64,000 nucleotides of DNA from positions 16,123,872-16,187,871 of the forward strand of contig NC_087068.1 in NCBI RefSeq assembly GCF_963678635.1, written 5' to 3'. Below the pieces are notes generated by a model. The model saw nothing but the letters and a program-made list of their open reading frames with translations, did no database searches and was not told where the DNA came from. Position numbers and translations under genes: made by a program. Positions 32,597 to 44,357 of this stretch are shown piece after piece (within the stretch, counting starts at the first letter, position 1; the number at the start of each line of letters is the position of its first letter). This DNA comes from Symsagittifera roscoffensis. Taxonomy: Eukaryota > Xenacoelomorpha > Acoela > Convolutidae.

Positions 32597-33822
32597 TCTT
32601 CATCGGCCAAAACGTCGCCTACGTTCACGAACTCCTCTCCTATCTCATCGAGTTGTATCTTGTCAATCAAGAATACGTCACCATACCTGTTGAATCTCAT
32701 GACTGTCCATTTGCGATCGCCTTTCCTTGTCCCTGTGGTCATCGGTTGGTCTGGTTCTGTCCACTTTGGTACTTCTTTCTGCTCTGGATCATTCCAATCT
32801 TCCTCCGCGAAAGACCATTTGTCCGAATCCACCTCTATCTTCTCGTTATCATCCATGCTCACGTCCTCGTTGCCGTCATTCTTTTCTCTGGTGCCTTTCT
32901 CGTTCACCTCACATGCTGGTTCTACCAGTAGGTACTCCAGTCCTTCCATGTTCTGTGTCACACACCAATCTTCCGGAGATGGGACATGAGGTTTCAGATT
33001 TTCGTGGTGCGCCGCACGCCCTGTACTCAAGCGATAGAACCGGCCCTGTTGGTGTACCTCTGTTATCATAAACGGTCCTCTCCATTTCCTCAGCAACCTC
33101 TTGGTCCCTTTTAGGGATAAATCAATCTGGAACACCCAGACGTATTGTCCTACAGCATACAATTTTGCCTGAAGTATTTTTTTCATGGTATTTCTTGCGC
33201 TGTCTCATTTGTGCCTGCGCGGTGTTCCTTCTACAGAGCTCGTTCAAATCTTGTTGTCTAATGACCGCTTCCTTCACGTACGCCTGCGGTGACGTCTTCT
33301 TCTCTTCGTATTCCGGGTAGAAGAATGTCAGGGGCATTGCTCTCTCCTGCCAGTCAACATCATGAAAGGACTGATCCCTGTCGTTGAGTGCTGCGTGCTG
33401 TTGTACGTCCCTACCGTTTGTGGCAGATATTTGTCCCAATCTTTCATGTATCTCGAGCAATATACCCTGAGCATGTTCACCAGAGTTCTGTTCTGCCTCT
33501 CCATTAATCCGTTCGTTTGAGGAAGGTAGGTTGTTGAATGTGCTTGGGCAATATGCGATCTCCTCATCAGTTTTACTGCCAGGTCTCCCACGAAGGCTTT
33601 CCAATTGTCCGACTGGAATGTCATCGGACAACCATATCGTGATATCCAGTGCGTTATCAAATGATCACAAGTCTCTTCCGCTGAGAACGTCTGACATAGT
33701 ACCGCTTCTGCCAGTTTCGTGAAGTGGTCTATAATTACCAGTATCTGATTGTATCCCGTTTCGGTTATGCAGATCTTCTGACGGTCTATCTGCACGACCT
33801 CGTCAAATTCCGAGCTTTCCAC
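32572..33822 (-). pseudogene. Integrase core and GPF module, copy 1
   Basis: 33328-33822 has the catalytic triad: Asp in VVQIDRQ, Asp in TFQSDNWKAF, Glu in TNGLMERQNR. A frameshift near 33330 moves on to PLTFFYPEYEEKKT (frame 33122-33631) and another near 33186 to YVWVFQIDL...KWRGPFMITEVHQQGRFYRLSTGRAAHHENLKPH (32572-33186), then an acidic tail. Same architecture as the E1 integrase but with two frame breaks. G of the usual DNG is W here (SDNWKAF), a change at a conserved site. Confidence 0.85.
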
Positions 33823-33839
33823 GGACTTCAGTGGGAATT

Positions 33840-34092
33840 TCGTTTTTTTTAGGGTCCTTCACTTGCAAACACGACAAGCATGCGTTGACCCACCTTTCGC
33901 AAGCCCTTCTCAACCCTCGCCAATCAAACCTGTGTAGTATTCATTGCTGTACCTTGTCTATCCCCTGATGTCCCATTTGGTCGTGCGATCTGAACAAAAC
34001 TTCCGTCTGGTATAGCTGTGGTAATATGATGAGATTGTGCTTGTTTAGAATCATCTCCTCATCTTTCCTTCTACAGGCTACGACACCATCAG
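33840..34092 (-). pseudogene. Integrase zinc-finger fragment, copy 1, cut by the duplication junction
   Basis: Encodes HDQMGHQG and, after a frame break, CERWVNACLSC: the HH and CC pairs of the integrase N-terminal zinc finger. An A8 run (33843-33850 read on the minus strand) puts it one base out of frame with the core; seven As would restore frame. The region ends at the tandem duplication boundary. Confidence 0.7.
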
Positions 34093-34099
34093 TGAGACT
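34093..34099. other. 7-bp filler at the tandem-duplication junction
   Basis: TGAGACT lies between the end of copy 1 (..CACCATCAG) and the start of copy 2 (CCACTTCCCC..). It is absent from both outer edges, where the sequence continues as CTGTGTG (after 40690) and as ..GCAAGTCA (before 27502). Confidence 0.85.
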
Positions 34100-37000
34100 C
34101 CACTTCCCCCCAAGCCTCTGATCATCCCCAGTGGGTCAGATCTCATAGCCAAACACCAGTCAGTAAGAAGGGGTATGCCCCCATTCGCCTCTCTCAACAC
34201 TTCTCTCGTCTTGGGGTTTCTCTCGTCGCCCGCCAAGTATCGATTTTGCATCAGCAGGTACTCCACAAGCAATGTCTTCACTCCGGTAGCACACTTGTAC
34301 GAATAAGTCTCCATACTCGAGTGAGCCTTCCTTACCAACAGGGGTTCACCATACTTCATCAACCGATGGAACACCGTCAATTCCCCATGCGTCAAGAGTA
34401 TCAGCGTCAGATACCCATCAATCCGGAGTGTTCCTACACCCCTACTGAACATGTACGCCGGCCCCATATTGAATAGATTTCTGGGGTACACCAAATACAA
34501 AGCCAGCAAGATGTTGATTGGCATACTCAAGAGCTCCTGTATGAACGCTTCAAAGATGGTGTTTCCTGCGTAGAACACCTTTTTCAGATACTTCTTTTCC
34601 CAGCATGGACTCAATAATCTCAAGATCTCGTAGTCCCTCCTGGTCTTCAGCTCGCCCATCGCATGATTTGTACAGAAACCTCCAACAGTGACTTCATTAG
34701 CTGCTGTGACAAATCTTCCCACCATCATCTTACTCTCTTCTGCCACCTCTAGCTGCTCCTCAAGAAAATTCCATATTTGTTTGATGAGGGACGGCCACAT
34801 TCTTTTTTTCATTATTTGGTCCTCTCGCGCTGCTGGTGGATCTCGTGATTGTCAGATCCATGCTCCGGAACCACAGGCTAGCTGTTAGATGGGTTATCGC
34901 GGGATGATTGTCCCCAATCTCAGGGTTGAACTTCAGCTGTCTGGCGAGATTCGACACCTCAAGGCAGAGAACCTCATCCAGCACAATCAAGATATCTGCT
35001 TATTCGTAGAATCCCCTCAGAGCATGAGATACATCGGCCCATGCCGCTGCCAGTTCAGACTTAAGAAGTCTCAAGTTTGTTGGCTCCAACTCGCGATTCG
35101 GTGCGGCCATAAGCATTTGCCACGCCTTGCCCTCCGCTATTAAGATCATAATTGCATCTACGAACTGCAATGCTGGTGGCATGCTCGCGTAGCCTGGCAA
35201 TGAAGTAAGCACTACTCTCGTTTTTGGTCCAAATCGAGAAGCTACCAACTCCTCCACCTCATTCATTGCTTCAAACAGCGTTTGAATAGTTTCCCAGATC
35301 TTCTTGGGGGTTGGTTCCGCATCTTTCAAATGCTCTAGAAGTCCCGCCGCATGCAGGTGGTCATTCATCCCCGCGAATAGCAACAGCTGTGGCTCGCACG
35401 ACGTATCCGATTTTACAGCCACCACCATGGTCAGCATCTGGTTCAGTTCCATTCCAGGCAGCGGGTACACTAGGGTTTCTGGCCAAAATAACTTCGGTGA
35501 CGTCCCCTCAAAATCCGATCCGGCCACGGTGATTGCTCTCGCTGCTCCGGGATCTGATCGATCGTACACTGCCAAGGTTTTTGCTAGCTGTGAAGTCCCA
35601 CAGGATCTACCATACCTCGGGTCTTCAGCGAGCTTTGGGCCCAGGTATCCGGTGTCCGGGATCCCCATGCTCTTCGGCTCAAAAAGTTTTTCGACCATCC
35701 TTAGTTGTGCAGGAATTGCCACTCTGATCCTGGCTATACCAGTTCGATGATTGGGAGGCTCAACGATTAGACCCTCGTGCGACACATTCGTCAGCCCCAG
35801 ACTCTTGTCTGCATGCCAGTTCTTCCAGTTCCAGGTGCTTTATTCTCTCGAGATATCGGGCTTTGCTCGCCTCTCCTGGTCTCTCCATCTTCTTATCATC
35901 CCCCACCACCGAGGACACTACCGAGCTCTGGGGTGTGGATGATTCCTCCTCGTCTCCTTCCATCGGCGTGGCTCCTAGTAGCTTTCTCCTGCTGCTCCTT
36001 GAGCTTTCTCTCGAGTCGGTCTTTCCTCCCAAACGATCGGACAAGGGCCTAGCAGTGAAAAAGGGAGGTATTGGGGGTGGACCAAAAGTGAACTGGCCCG
36101 TTTCCAGCAGATCTGACTCCAGAATATTTAAGTGCCTTTGGAAGACACCGTTCAGCCATTGCGTACCCTTGGGCCTATCAAAGTGGATGCCATCCGAAGA
36201 CGCATCACCCGGAGGGAGTGCTCCATCATGCTTGCCACATCGAGTAGTTTCACGGGAAGTACGCTTCTCTGCTGTATCTGCCTGATAATTTCATTGAGGT
36301 TGCGCACCCAGTCGTTCATCTCCCTCGCCATCTGATCAGCCATCATGTTATACGGAACGGTGCAAATAGTGAGTATGGCTCAATCTAGATATATCCTCAA
36401 TTCCTCAAGAATGCAACTCATCTTCTCCTGTAGCCTCATCACTTTCCTCTGGACACGTCATTGGTTCCTGGCATCAGCGTGACCGTGTAGATCTTCGTTA
36501 TCTCCAGCATTTCCAGCGACGCTAGCTTCTGCGGTGCTGCGGCATCAGAGAAACTCAAGATCCCCAACTGCCAATGCGCCTGGATTCGTGTCAACACCCG
36601 TATCAGGCTGTCCCCTATAATCAAGTGGACTGCACCCTCGGGTATCCTGGGCTGTGTGAAATATTCAGCCCAAGAAGCGTTGTGGAAGGCATCTCTCCTC
36701 GCGCGCTGCCCCACCGTCCAATCCATCCGGTTATGCCTGTGATAGGCACCGTCTGTGATCTTCCTGTGACTTGCGTTGATTACGCTCCTCACAGGGTGTT
36801 CTCTCAAGGTCAGTGGTCGCTCATCCCGTTCTGAATTCTCTCGAGCCCTTGGCTGCAACCTCTCTTGCAACTCACTGAGGAGCGACGTGCCCGTCCCGGT
36901 TTGACTACTACTGGTTGAACTGGGTGTCAAACCAGTCAGCGAGATTTCCATTAAAGGCCTAACTGGGTTTGCCTCTAGATTGCGCAGGGAAGGAACCGGC

Positions 37001-37829
37001 TCGGGAGTCGTCCATGCTTCCAGGCTCTCATTCATGTGTTCTTGGGCCGCATACTCCAAGTTGAAGCGACCGCCCGCTCGAGGAACTTCGTCTACCTCCA
37101 TTCATGACTCCGGTCTCGATCTCGTGACAGCCGGTTCAATCGTAGTCCTCTTTTTCTCTTTCTCAATCGCGACCGCTTGCTGCCTCCTTTGTAGTCGCTC
37201 TAGTTCTGACTTTATTTGGTCACAATTGGCTACGCTTTCTTGTAGCCTCTGCTCCTGTACTCGTTCTGCCATCAGCAGATCCCGATCAAGAATCGCCTTA
37301 TCCCGCTCTAGTATTGCCTGCTCGCGATCAAGCTTGGCTTGATCCCTTTCAAGAGTCGCCTGATCCCTATCCAGAATGGCTTTGTCCCGTTCCCTTTGGA
37401 CTCATCTGTTTGTTGCGAGCGGAACTTCGACGGTGGCTTAGTTGTGGACTGAGTCGCTGCTCCTGCTGGAGGTCTGGTCGGAGGTGGAAATTGTCCCGCA
37501 CCATATTCCGTGTCGCAACTCAAGCCAGGGTTTCTCGCAAGGTCATGCTCTCTCAGGCCTCCATCCACATTCCAGGATAGCCATCTGGTCTGCTCCTGAT
37601 TTGATTTTCCGTCTGAAGTGTATCCCACCATCGACACGGCTTCAGTCGCTGACTCCCTGCATTCGCCTTGTGCTTCCATTTGCAGGATGGCATTCAACAT
37701 TACCGACAGTCTTTCGTCCACCTGCGTATAATCAAGGTCCCTCAAGCGCTTGTATAGCTCATCATGAGCGCTGCTGGCGTAGACTTCCAGAAACGATCCG
37801 CCATCGTGATTCTTTTCTAGCGATCTCAC
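34100..37829 (-). pseudogene. ORF3 of A, truncated duplicate (N-terminal half)
   Basis: Same fragments as 27502-31231: N-terminal domain 37308-37829, coiled coil about 37388-37138, SGNH domain 36138-37101 (Ser codon 36607-36609, DGIH codons 36183-36194), linker 35760-36044, SGNH-like domain 34830-35785 and middle region 34078-34812. It stops at the junction, where the frame runs into 7 filler bases and integrase DNA and ends after a few codons (GLGGSGVSLMVS). It has no C-terminal half. Confidence 0.85.
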
Positions 37830-38280
37830 GTGTCAACCAACTACTCAAGAAATACCTTTACCAAACCAACTCAAGAAATACCTTTCCAGTTAAACTAAAG
37901 AAATATCCTCATATAGTACTGCTAGTGAAGAACTGTTTGAGATCTCTCTTGTTCTATTCGAATGCGTGTAGTTTGATTTTCAATTCAATTTGCAAATCAA
38001 TCTGAAAATAAGTTTGTTTTCAGACTGAGATGCCTTTGCTCATGCCTAGCCTAAGCCCCCATTAAAAACTTAAAAACATTATCTTATCAACTCTATTAAA
38101 ATGATTCAATTTAGATGTTAAAAACATGCAGATTCAATTTATGTTTTTGCACTACTAATTCTTCAAATTTTAATTGTCATGCCAATTACGTTAAAATCCA
38201 TCTACCTGACTCGTGCCCCCCTTTTACCTAGCTCGAGAACCCTGTGCCTTCCAACTCAAGACTTCCATGTCCATTCAAGC
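37830..38280 (-). other. Gap between pol and ORF3, copy 2
   Basis: Identical to 31232-31682; no gene, with the same TTATTTTCAG acceptor-like site at about 37999-38008. Confidence 0.45.
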
Positions 38281-39194
38281 TCAGGTGACACTCAAGTAGT
38301 ACTTCTTGTGCAGGTGCACCATTATCTCTGTTTCTGCAAAGACCACGTGCAGGATGGCGTATAGTTCCCTAGGATTCAACCTGCCCCTGTTTGAATCGTA
38401 GACCGGCATTGAGACCTCTCGTATTAATATTTCGACCATGAAGTCCCTCAATTCGTTAGTGCAAGCATCACAAGCTCGGGGTCTATCGTGTTCCTCTCGT
38501 TAACCCTCGTCACCAAGAAGCACAGATATTTACCAGGAACTTGTGAAACTGAAGGAGGAAGCGCAGCCATTCCTCCCAACGATGGCCTCTGCCTGAATAG
38601 AAACTCCGCGTTCTGATGTTCTCTTTTAAAGTATCCTTCCAGTCTCGTGTTTAAGCTCATGTCCGCTGTTATGCAGATCGCACTCGTCCTATCTGACAAA
38701 ATGAAATCGCTGTCTGTGGTCAGGATGTTCTCTGAATACTCCTTCGATATCTCGAATTTTGTCTTGAAATTTCTTCCTATGGTAGGCTCAGTTTCCTCCT
38801 GATGCAGTTCCAACCCGTTAGTCTCCCTCACTTCCCTGAGCTTCTTTATCGTCAAATTTTTGGTGTGGGTAAGTCCTACCCGCACTCCCCGGACAAAAAT
38901 ATTTATCGACGTCCCCGTCGATGGTGCTGGGCTCAAGTTATCCGATGTTACTTCTAGTGGCCTGTCGGTGGCTGTCCCACCAAATAAAGGATTTCCTGTC
39001 TTCACATGTTTCATTGCTGACACGTCGACCTGTTGGATGTTCTGCGCCTCAGTCTCAGGATTATGCATACACTCCAGTAACCTCAGATTTGTTTTTTCCT
39101 TCTTTCTATGTCGCTCTATTCCATATCTATTTCTCGTTCCGGTACGGAGTAGTCTTCTTGCAAGGAGTTCTAGCTGTCGTTGATGATCTGCCAT
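38281..39194 (-). pseudogene. Integrase tail and macrodomain-like C-terminus of Pol, copy 2
   Basis: Duplicate of 31683-32596, with one substitution (Val to Ala in QNAEFLF). The macrodomain-like part starts near 38744; its frame breaks near 38455 and ends at 38281-38283. Confidence 0.7.
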
Positions 39195-40420
39195 TCTTCA
39201 TCGGCCAAAACGTCGCCTACGTTCACGAACTCCTCTCCTATCTCATCGAGTTGTATCTTGTCAATCAAGAATACGTCACCATACCTGTTGAATCTCATGA
39301 CTGTCCATTTGCGATCGCCTTTCCTTGTCCCTGTGGTCATCGGTTGGTCTGGTTCTGTCCACTTTGGTACTTCTTTCTGCTCTGGATCATTCCAATCTTC
39401 CTCCGCGAAAGACCATTTGTCCGAATCCACCTCTATCTTCTCGTTATCATCCATGCTCACGTCCTCGTTGCCGTCATTCTTTTCTCTGGTGCCTTTCTCG
39501 TTCACCTCACATGCTGGTTCTACCAGTAGGTACTCCAGTCCTTCCATGTTCTGTGTCACACACCAATCTTCCGGAGATGGGACATGAGGTTTCAGATTTT
39601 CGTGGTGCGCCGCACGCCCTGTACTCAAGCGATAGAACCGGCCCTGTTGGTGTACCTCTGTTATCATAAACGGTCCTCTCCATTTCCTCAGCAACCTCTT
39701 GGTCCCTTTTAGGGATAAATCAATCTGGAACACCCAGACGTATTGTCCTACAGCATACAATTTTGCCTGAAGTATTTTTTTCATGGTATTTCTTGCGCTG
39801 TCTCATTTGTGCCTGCGCGGTGTTCCTTCTACAGAGCTCGTTCAAATCTTGTTGTCTAATGACCGCTTCCTTCACGTACGCCTGCGGTGACGTCTTCTTC
39901 TCTTCGTATTCCGGGTAGAAGAATGTCAGGGGCATTGCTCTCTCCTGCCAGTCAACATCATGAAAGGACTGATCCCTGTCGTTGAGTGCTGCGTGCTGTT
40001 GTACGTCCCTACCGTTTGTGGCAGATATTTGTCCCAATCTTTCATGTATCTCGAGCAATATACCCTGAGCATGTTCACCAGAGTTCTGTTCTGCCTCTCC
40101 ATTAATCCGTTCGTTTGAGGAAGGTAGGTTGTTGAATGTGCTTGGGCAATATGCGATCTCCTCATCAGTTTTACTGCCAGGTCTCCCACGAAGGCTTTCC
40201 AATTGTCCGACTGGAATGTCATCGGACAACCATATCGTGATATCCAGTGCGTTATCAAATGATCACAAGTCTCTTCCGCTGAGAACGTCTGACATAGTAC
40301 CGCTTCTGCCAGTTTCGTGAAGTGGTCTATAATTACCAGTATCTGATTGTATCCCGTTTCGGTTATGCAGATCTTCTGACGGTCTATCTGCACGACCTCG
40401 TCAAATTCCGAGCTTTCCAC
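39170..40420 (-). pseudogene. Integrase core and GPF module, copy 2
   Basis: Duplicate of 32572-33822. Triad at residues D13 (VQIDRQ), SDNWKAF and GLMERQ of frame 39926-40420. GPF module in 39170-39784. Same two frame breaks. Confidence 0.85.
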
Positions 40421-40437
40421 GGACTTCAGTGGGAATT

Positions 40438-40949
40438 TCGTTTTTTTTAGGGTCCTTCACTTGCAAACACGACAAGCATGCGTTGACCCACCTTTCGCAA
40501 GCCCTTCTCAACCCTCGCCAATCAAACCTGTGTAGTATTCATTGCTGTACCTTGTCTATCCCCTGATGTCCCATTTGGTCGTGCGATCTGAACAAAACTT
40601 CCGTCTGGTATAGCTGTGGTAATATGATGAGATTGTGCTTGTTTAGAATCATCTCCTCATCTTTCCTTCTACAGGCTACGACACCATCAGCTGTGTGATA
40701 GAGTAAGTCCCTTCTTTCCTTGTAGAACTGGCTCAAGATCTTGTAACTATTTTCTTCCAGGTCACATTTCTCCTTGTTTCCAGTCCGGATCCATTTGGAG
40801 AGGTTGATCGTCATCTTGTCATTCTTCTGGGCTCGTATCAGATCCGATAGTCTGTATCTCGCTTTGACATGTTCCCTCAATACCATCATTTGGCCATTCA
40901 GTTCTCCGGGACTGTGGTTATTGTCTTTTAGCTTAACGCAAACTCGCAA
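40438..40949 (-). pseudogene. Integrase N-terminal region with HHCC zinc finger, element A
   Basis: Frame 40539-40949 has the segment duplicated in E1 (LKDNN..., KARYRLSDLIRAQKNDKM, ILPQLYQTE), then SHDQMGHQGIDKVQQ (H-x4-H). CERWVNACLSC (CC pair) follows in another frame at about 40460-40500. An A8 run (40441-40448) separates it from the core by one base. Confidence 0.78.
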
Positions 40950-41158
40950 ACTATCCTTCTCAAGACCTCCCTGTCATCATCCTGTTCCAGGTTCGTCCTG
41001 ACGTTTTAGTTGCACGACAGCTCCCTGAATGGTTTTCGTGACACCGCTATTTTCTCATGCTCTTCTCCTCCATACTCATCCTGTTGCTCTAGGTGGTATG
41101 TTCCTGCGGAAGAGTCAGTTTGTAGTTCTCTGTCGTGGTGCCTCAGTTTCTCCTCTGC

Positions 41159-41641
41159 TTATATCATGCAAAGACTGTCTTGGTCATCACCACTCTTCTC
41201 TGAGTCATCCTCCGATTCATCCGAGTCCCCGGACAAACTCTCTTCCTCACTGTCTCTTTCTGATTTCGACCACTCCCCGGACTCTTGATCTGGTCCTAGG
41301 TGTTCGGCTTCCTTCATGAAAGTCACTTTCTTCTTCCGAAGGGTAGCCTGTCTTACTATGTCCTCTGGGATATTCTCGACCAATGTCCGCACAACTTCTT
41401 TGCCGTCAGCTTGCCTTATTGTTGAGTTCTCGCCTTGAGCCGCTTCCCCTCTTTTCAATATGGTGACTTCCGGTTTGTCTTTATCATTATTCCGGGCTAC
41501 CGGTTTATCGTCGGCTAGTATCTCAAGTAGTCTCCTCAGCTCTTCTCCTATCGTCACCCTTCCTGTTTCCACTTCAATGGGGTCATAGTTTTTTGCTTTT
41601 AGTGTTTCCCTTACTATCTTCGACTTGAGCATCATTTCCAT
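41159..41641 (-). pseudogene. Acidic linker between RNase H and integrase, element A
   Basis: 160 codons: a basic RKKKVTF followed by a strongly acidic Ser/Asp/Glu tail (QESGEW, ESLSGDSDESEDDSE). The same basic-then-acidic order occurs at 150-420 in E1. Two TCCGGGGA strings (41223-41237 and 41271-41287, minus) lie in it. Probably disordered; role unknown. Confidence 0.65.
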
Positions 41642-41852
41642 TGGCGTTCCTGTTTTTCTCTGGAGAATTTCTTTCGTCTCATTTTCTGCTGGTCGGTCGG
41701 GATGGTCCTCTATTGGTTTCCCTGACTTGTAAATCCACCTCGTGAATGGAAGACGTGATAAGTCTCCTTGTCCATAAACGAGAAGCCATCTTTGATCTCC
41801 GGCCTGTCGGCCTCTTTTTGCTCCTGTCTCTCGTAAAACTCCGTCATTTCGC
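41642..41852 (-). pseudogene. Frame-broken stretch after RNase H
   Basis: Codes for short pieces such as FYERQEQKEADRPEIKDGFSFMDK in one frame, then stops. It joins RNase H to the linker in an intact Pol. Confidence 0.5.
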
Positions 41853-42260
41853 TCAACTGTCGGCGTTTTGATGTTTTTCCCTTGTTCTATGCTCGATAAT
41901 TATGCCGTAACCATCCAGGCGCACTATCCATCTCCCGATGTAGCTCTGATTCATTGAGTACGTTTTTAACCAACTGAGTGCTCTGTTGTCGACTCGTAGC
42001 TTGAAGGGCTCGCTGCCCAGGTGTGATCTATATTTTTCTACAAAGGTCACTACCGCGAATATTTCCGCTTTGGGTGCTCCGTACTTCATCTCTGTATCAC
42101 TCAAGACTTTGCTCCCGTAAGCTATCGGTCGCAAGACTGTCTTTCCGTTCCATTCCTGCTCTTGGTGGAGTATTCCAGGCATCGCTACCACCGATGCATC
42201 CGTGTCCAGCACGTACATTCCTTTTTCCGTGGGCATCCCCAGCACTGGTGCTTCGCACAA
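41853..42260 (-). pseudogene. RNase H domain of Pol, element A
   Basis: Complete set of Ty3-type RNase H residues: Asp in YVLDTDAS (19-21), Glu in DTEMKYGAPKAE (57), Asp in RVDNRALSWL (91) and a C-terminal HQNADS. It would remove genomic RNA during cDNA synthesis. The frame ends at a TGA just after NADS, where the linker should follow. Confidence 0.88.
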
Positions 42261-42284
42261 CTTCGTTTTTATTCTTAGGAATGA

Positions 42285-43190
42285 TTACTCCGCTGCGTTA
42301 TTCCGAGTGAACTTCTTACCCTTGTGCCTCATGAGTTGTTGCATTGGATATACTTTGTCTGCATAGCCCCTGATGAACTCCCTGTGGTAGTTTGCAAAAC
42401 CTAAGAAGCTCATCAACTGGTGTTCTGTTTTTGGCGATTTCCAAGTCAGTACTGCCTCTACTCTATCTGGGTCTGGTCTAATACCATGTTTGTCCACCAT
42501 TCTTCCCAGGTATTTGATCGAGTCCTTGAGAATCTCGATGGCTAAAATTTCAGTCCTGCTCTCTTCATACAAGCAAACACCTCGTCCGGTCGTTCAATGC
42601 GGTCCTCCAGTGTAGGTGTTGCAATCACTACGTCATCTACGTAGCACATTACTAAATTGTCATATTTCTTTGTTAAGTTTGTCAGCGCTTGTGCCATCAG
42701 TCTTTGGAAGGTTGCTCTCGCATTGCAGAGGCCAAAGGGCATCCACTTCCATTGAAACAATCCTAATTCGCATGCAAAACCTGTCTTATCCCTGTCTTGC
42801 TTCCTCAGTGGTACCTGCCAAAAGGCCGACCCTAGATCAAGAGTTGTGAAAAAATTTGCGTCACCTAACTTTGAGAGACTTTCATCTATCTTAGGTGTTG
42901 GATAGGCATCCTTCACCGTGACGGAGTTCAGATATCGAAAGTCACAATAAAACTTGAGTTGCTGTATTTTCTTTTTAGCCATTACTACTCCACACGCCCA
43001 CGGTGATTTGAAGGGCTCTATCATATCATACTCTAGTAGGGTCTCTATCTCTTTTCTACAAGCATCCGACTTGTTTGGGGTCATACGCCTCGCTCCCTCC
43101 CTATGCGGTACCGCCGATTCTTCTAGCTCTATTTCATGTTCTACAAAGTTGCATCATCCAATGTCTGCCTTATGTCTCGAATAAACATCC
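42285..43190 (-). pseudogene. Reverse transcriptase of Pol, element A
   Basis: Frame 42542-43084 holds EYDMIEPFKSPWA, TLDLGSAFWQVPL (Asp 83), MPFGLCNARATFQRLM and YVDDVVIA (148-151): all RT motifs with the YVDD active site. The thumb/connection continues in frame 42285-42572 (KYLGRMVDKHGIRPDPDRVEA, MSFLGFANYHREFI). The two overlap at a one-base shift near 42550. The sequence is otherwise intact and would be recognised as Ty3/gypsy by any RT tree. Confidence 0.93.
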
Positions 43191-43924
43191 TGATTCCTAT
43201 CTAGAACGTCCTTGATGGTTTCGAGCTGTTCATCTCTTACCTTCCCCCTTAAATGTTCAATTTCTGGTAATACTAGTTTATCTATTTCCAATTCCTCTAG
43301 CGTGGATCTTTCTGGACATTTCGAGCAGCTCGACAGTCCATCGTCTGTCTCTGACTTAAGTGACTTCAAAAGACCTGATGAACATTTTATTTTCTTCAAT
43401 CGTCTCAAGATACAAATTTTATTCCTGCGATTCGGGCAATCAAGAACTTCATTCTCTTTCGCATTTTCAGTCATTTCGTATTGACATTTCACAGGTAGAG
43501 CATATCCCAGTTTCCATCCCCTCTGGATTGTGATTGGTATATCAAGAGTATTCAACAAGACACTGAAAGAGGCCACCCTTGGTTATCGAGAAGGATCTTC
43601 CTAAAATAGCAGCACTTTGACTATTTGGATTCGGTACTATACATACTTGTTTGTTGTAGCTTAGTTCATTATAGTTTTTCATCCGTAACTCACTATTGCC
43701 GCCTCATTCGTTTTCAGCCCTACCCTCCTACTCAAGAAAACTGGAGCCTTATTTTCATTCGCCATTATCAAATTTACCGGTTTAATTACGTACTTCCTTT
43801 CCGGGTTTCGATTCCTGAACATCGCATTTTTAAGATCAATTGTAACGTCGAAATTCCTGATGAAATTTCTGCCTAAAAAGAATTGGTCAGACTCATCTAG
43901 GTTCTCCACCACCAGAAAGTTCAA
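43154..43924 (-). pseudogene. Protease-RT connecting region, element A
   Basis: Fragments 43679-43924 (QFFLGRNFIRNFDVTIDLKN, end of the retropepsin fold) and 43154-43576 (PNRRNKI, EIEHLRGKVRDEQLETIKDVLDRNQDVYSRHKADIG, the usual lead into RT). Between them lies QVCIVPNPNSQS, conserved in E2. Frame breaks at about 43680 and 43580. Confidence 0.7.
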
Positions 43925-44350
43925 CCACAGATTGTGTTCTCCCAGGATAGGGCTATTATTGGAGTCCTACCTATAAACCAAAGCGCCCCCTTGTTTGCTC
44001 CTGACAGTCGTTTTCTTGAGTCAATCAGGTCATCTCTGTCGAATCCCATTCTTCTCCAAGTTTCAATTGGTATTACACTCAAGAAGGCTCCCGTGTCCAT
44101 CAACCCACGCATTTGTGTCTTCTTTCCATCTATGTCCAATACGTGTGCAGACACGTCTGCCGCTGTCCCCAGATGCATGGCATCCTCCTCCGGCATAGCA
44201 CAGTGGCCATTGGATCTCACTTTTAGTTCCTCTCTACCAACATAAATTTACCCGGCAAGATCCTCGTCACATGTTATCATCGTTTTTGTGTAGATGATTA
44301 TACCATCTATATTCAACATGACTTCTTGAGGACCATAGGCTTCCGTGTAT
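43921..44350 (-). pseudogene. Retropepsin-type aspartic protease, element A
   Basis: Catalytic motif GLMDTGAFLSVIPIETWRRMGF; the DTG is encoded at 44089-44097. Upstream are HVLDIDGKK and REELKVRS, as in E2. It would cut Gag-Pol into its parts. One stop at about 44250 splits it from the upstream region. Confidence 0.85.
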
Positions 44351-44357
44351 CTGTTGT

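Larger units (their letters stand above)
27502..34092. repeat. 6591-bp tandem duplication, copy 1
   Basis: Every base I compared matches 34100-40690 at an offset of 6598, except C28208 versus T34806 and A32010 versus G38608. All predicted frames inside are otherwise identical. It runs from the integrase N-terminus to the middle of ORF3. Comparison was by eye and by frame translations, so a few more differences may exist. Confidence 0.95.
34100..40690. repeat. 6591-bp tandem duplication, copy 2
   Basis: Partner of 27502-34092, same orientation. On the minus strand it is the upstream copy, directly continuous with pol of element A. Confidence 0.95.
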
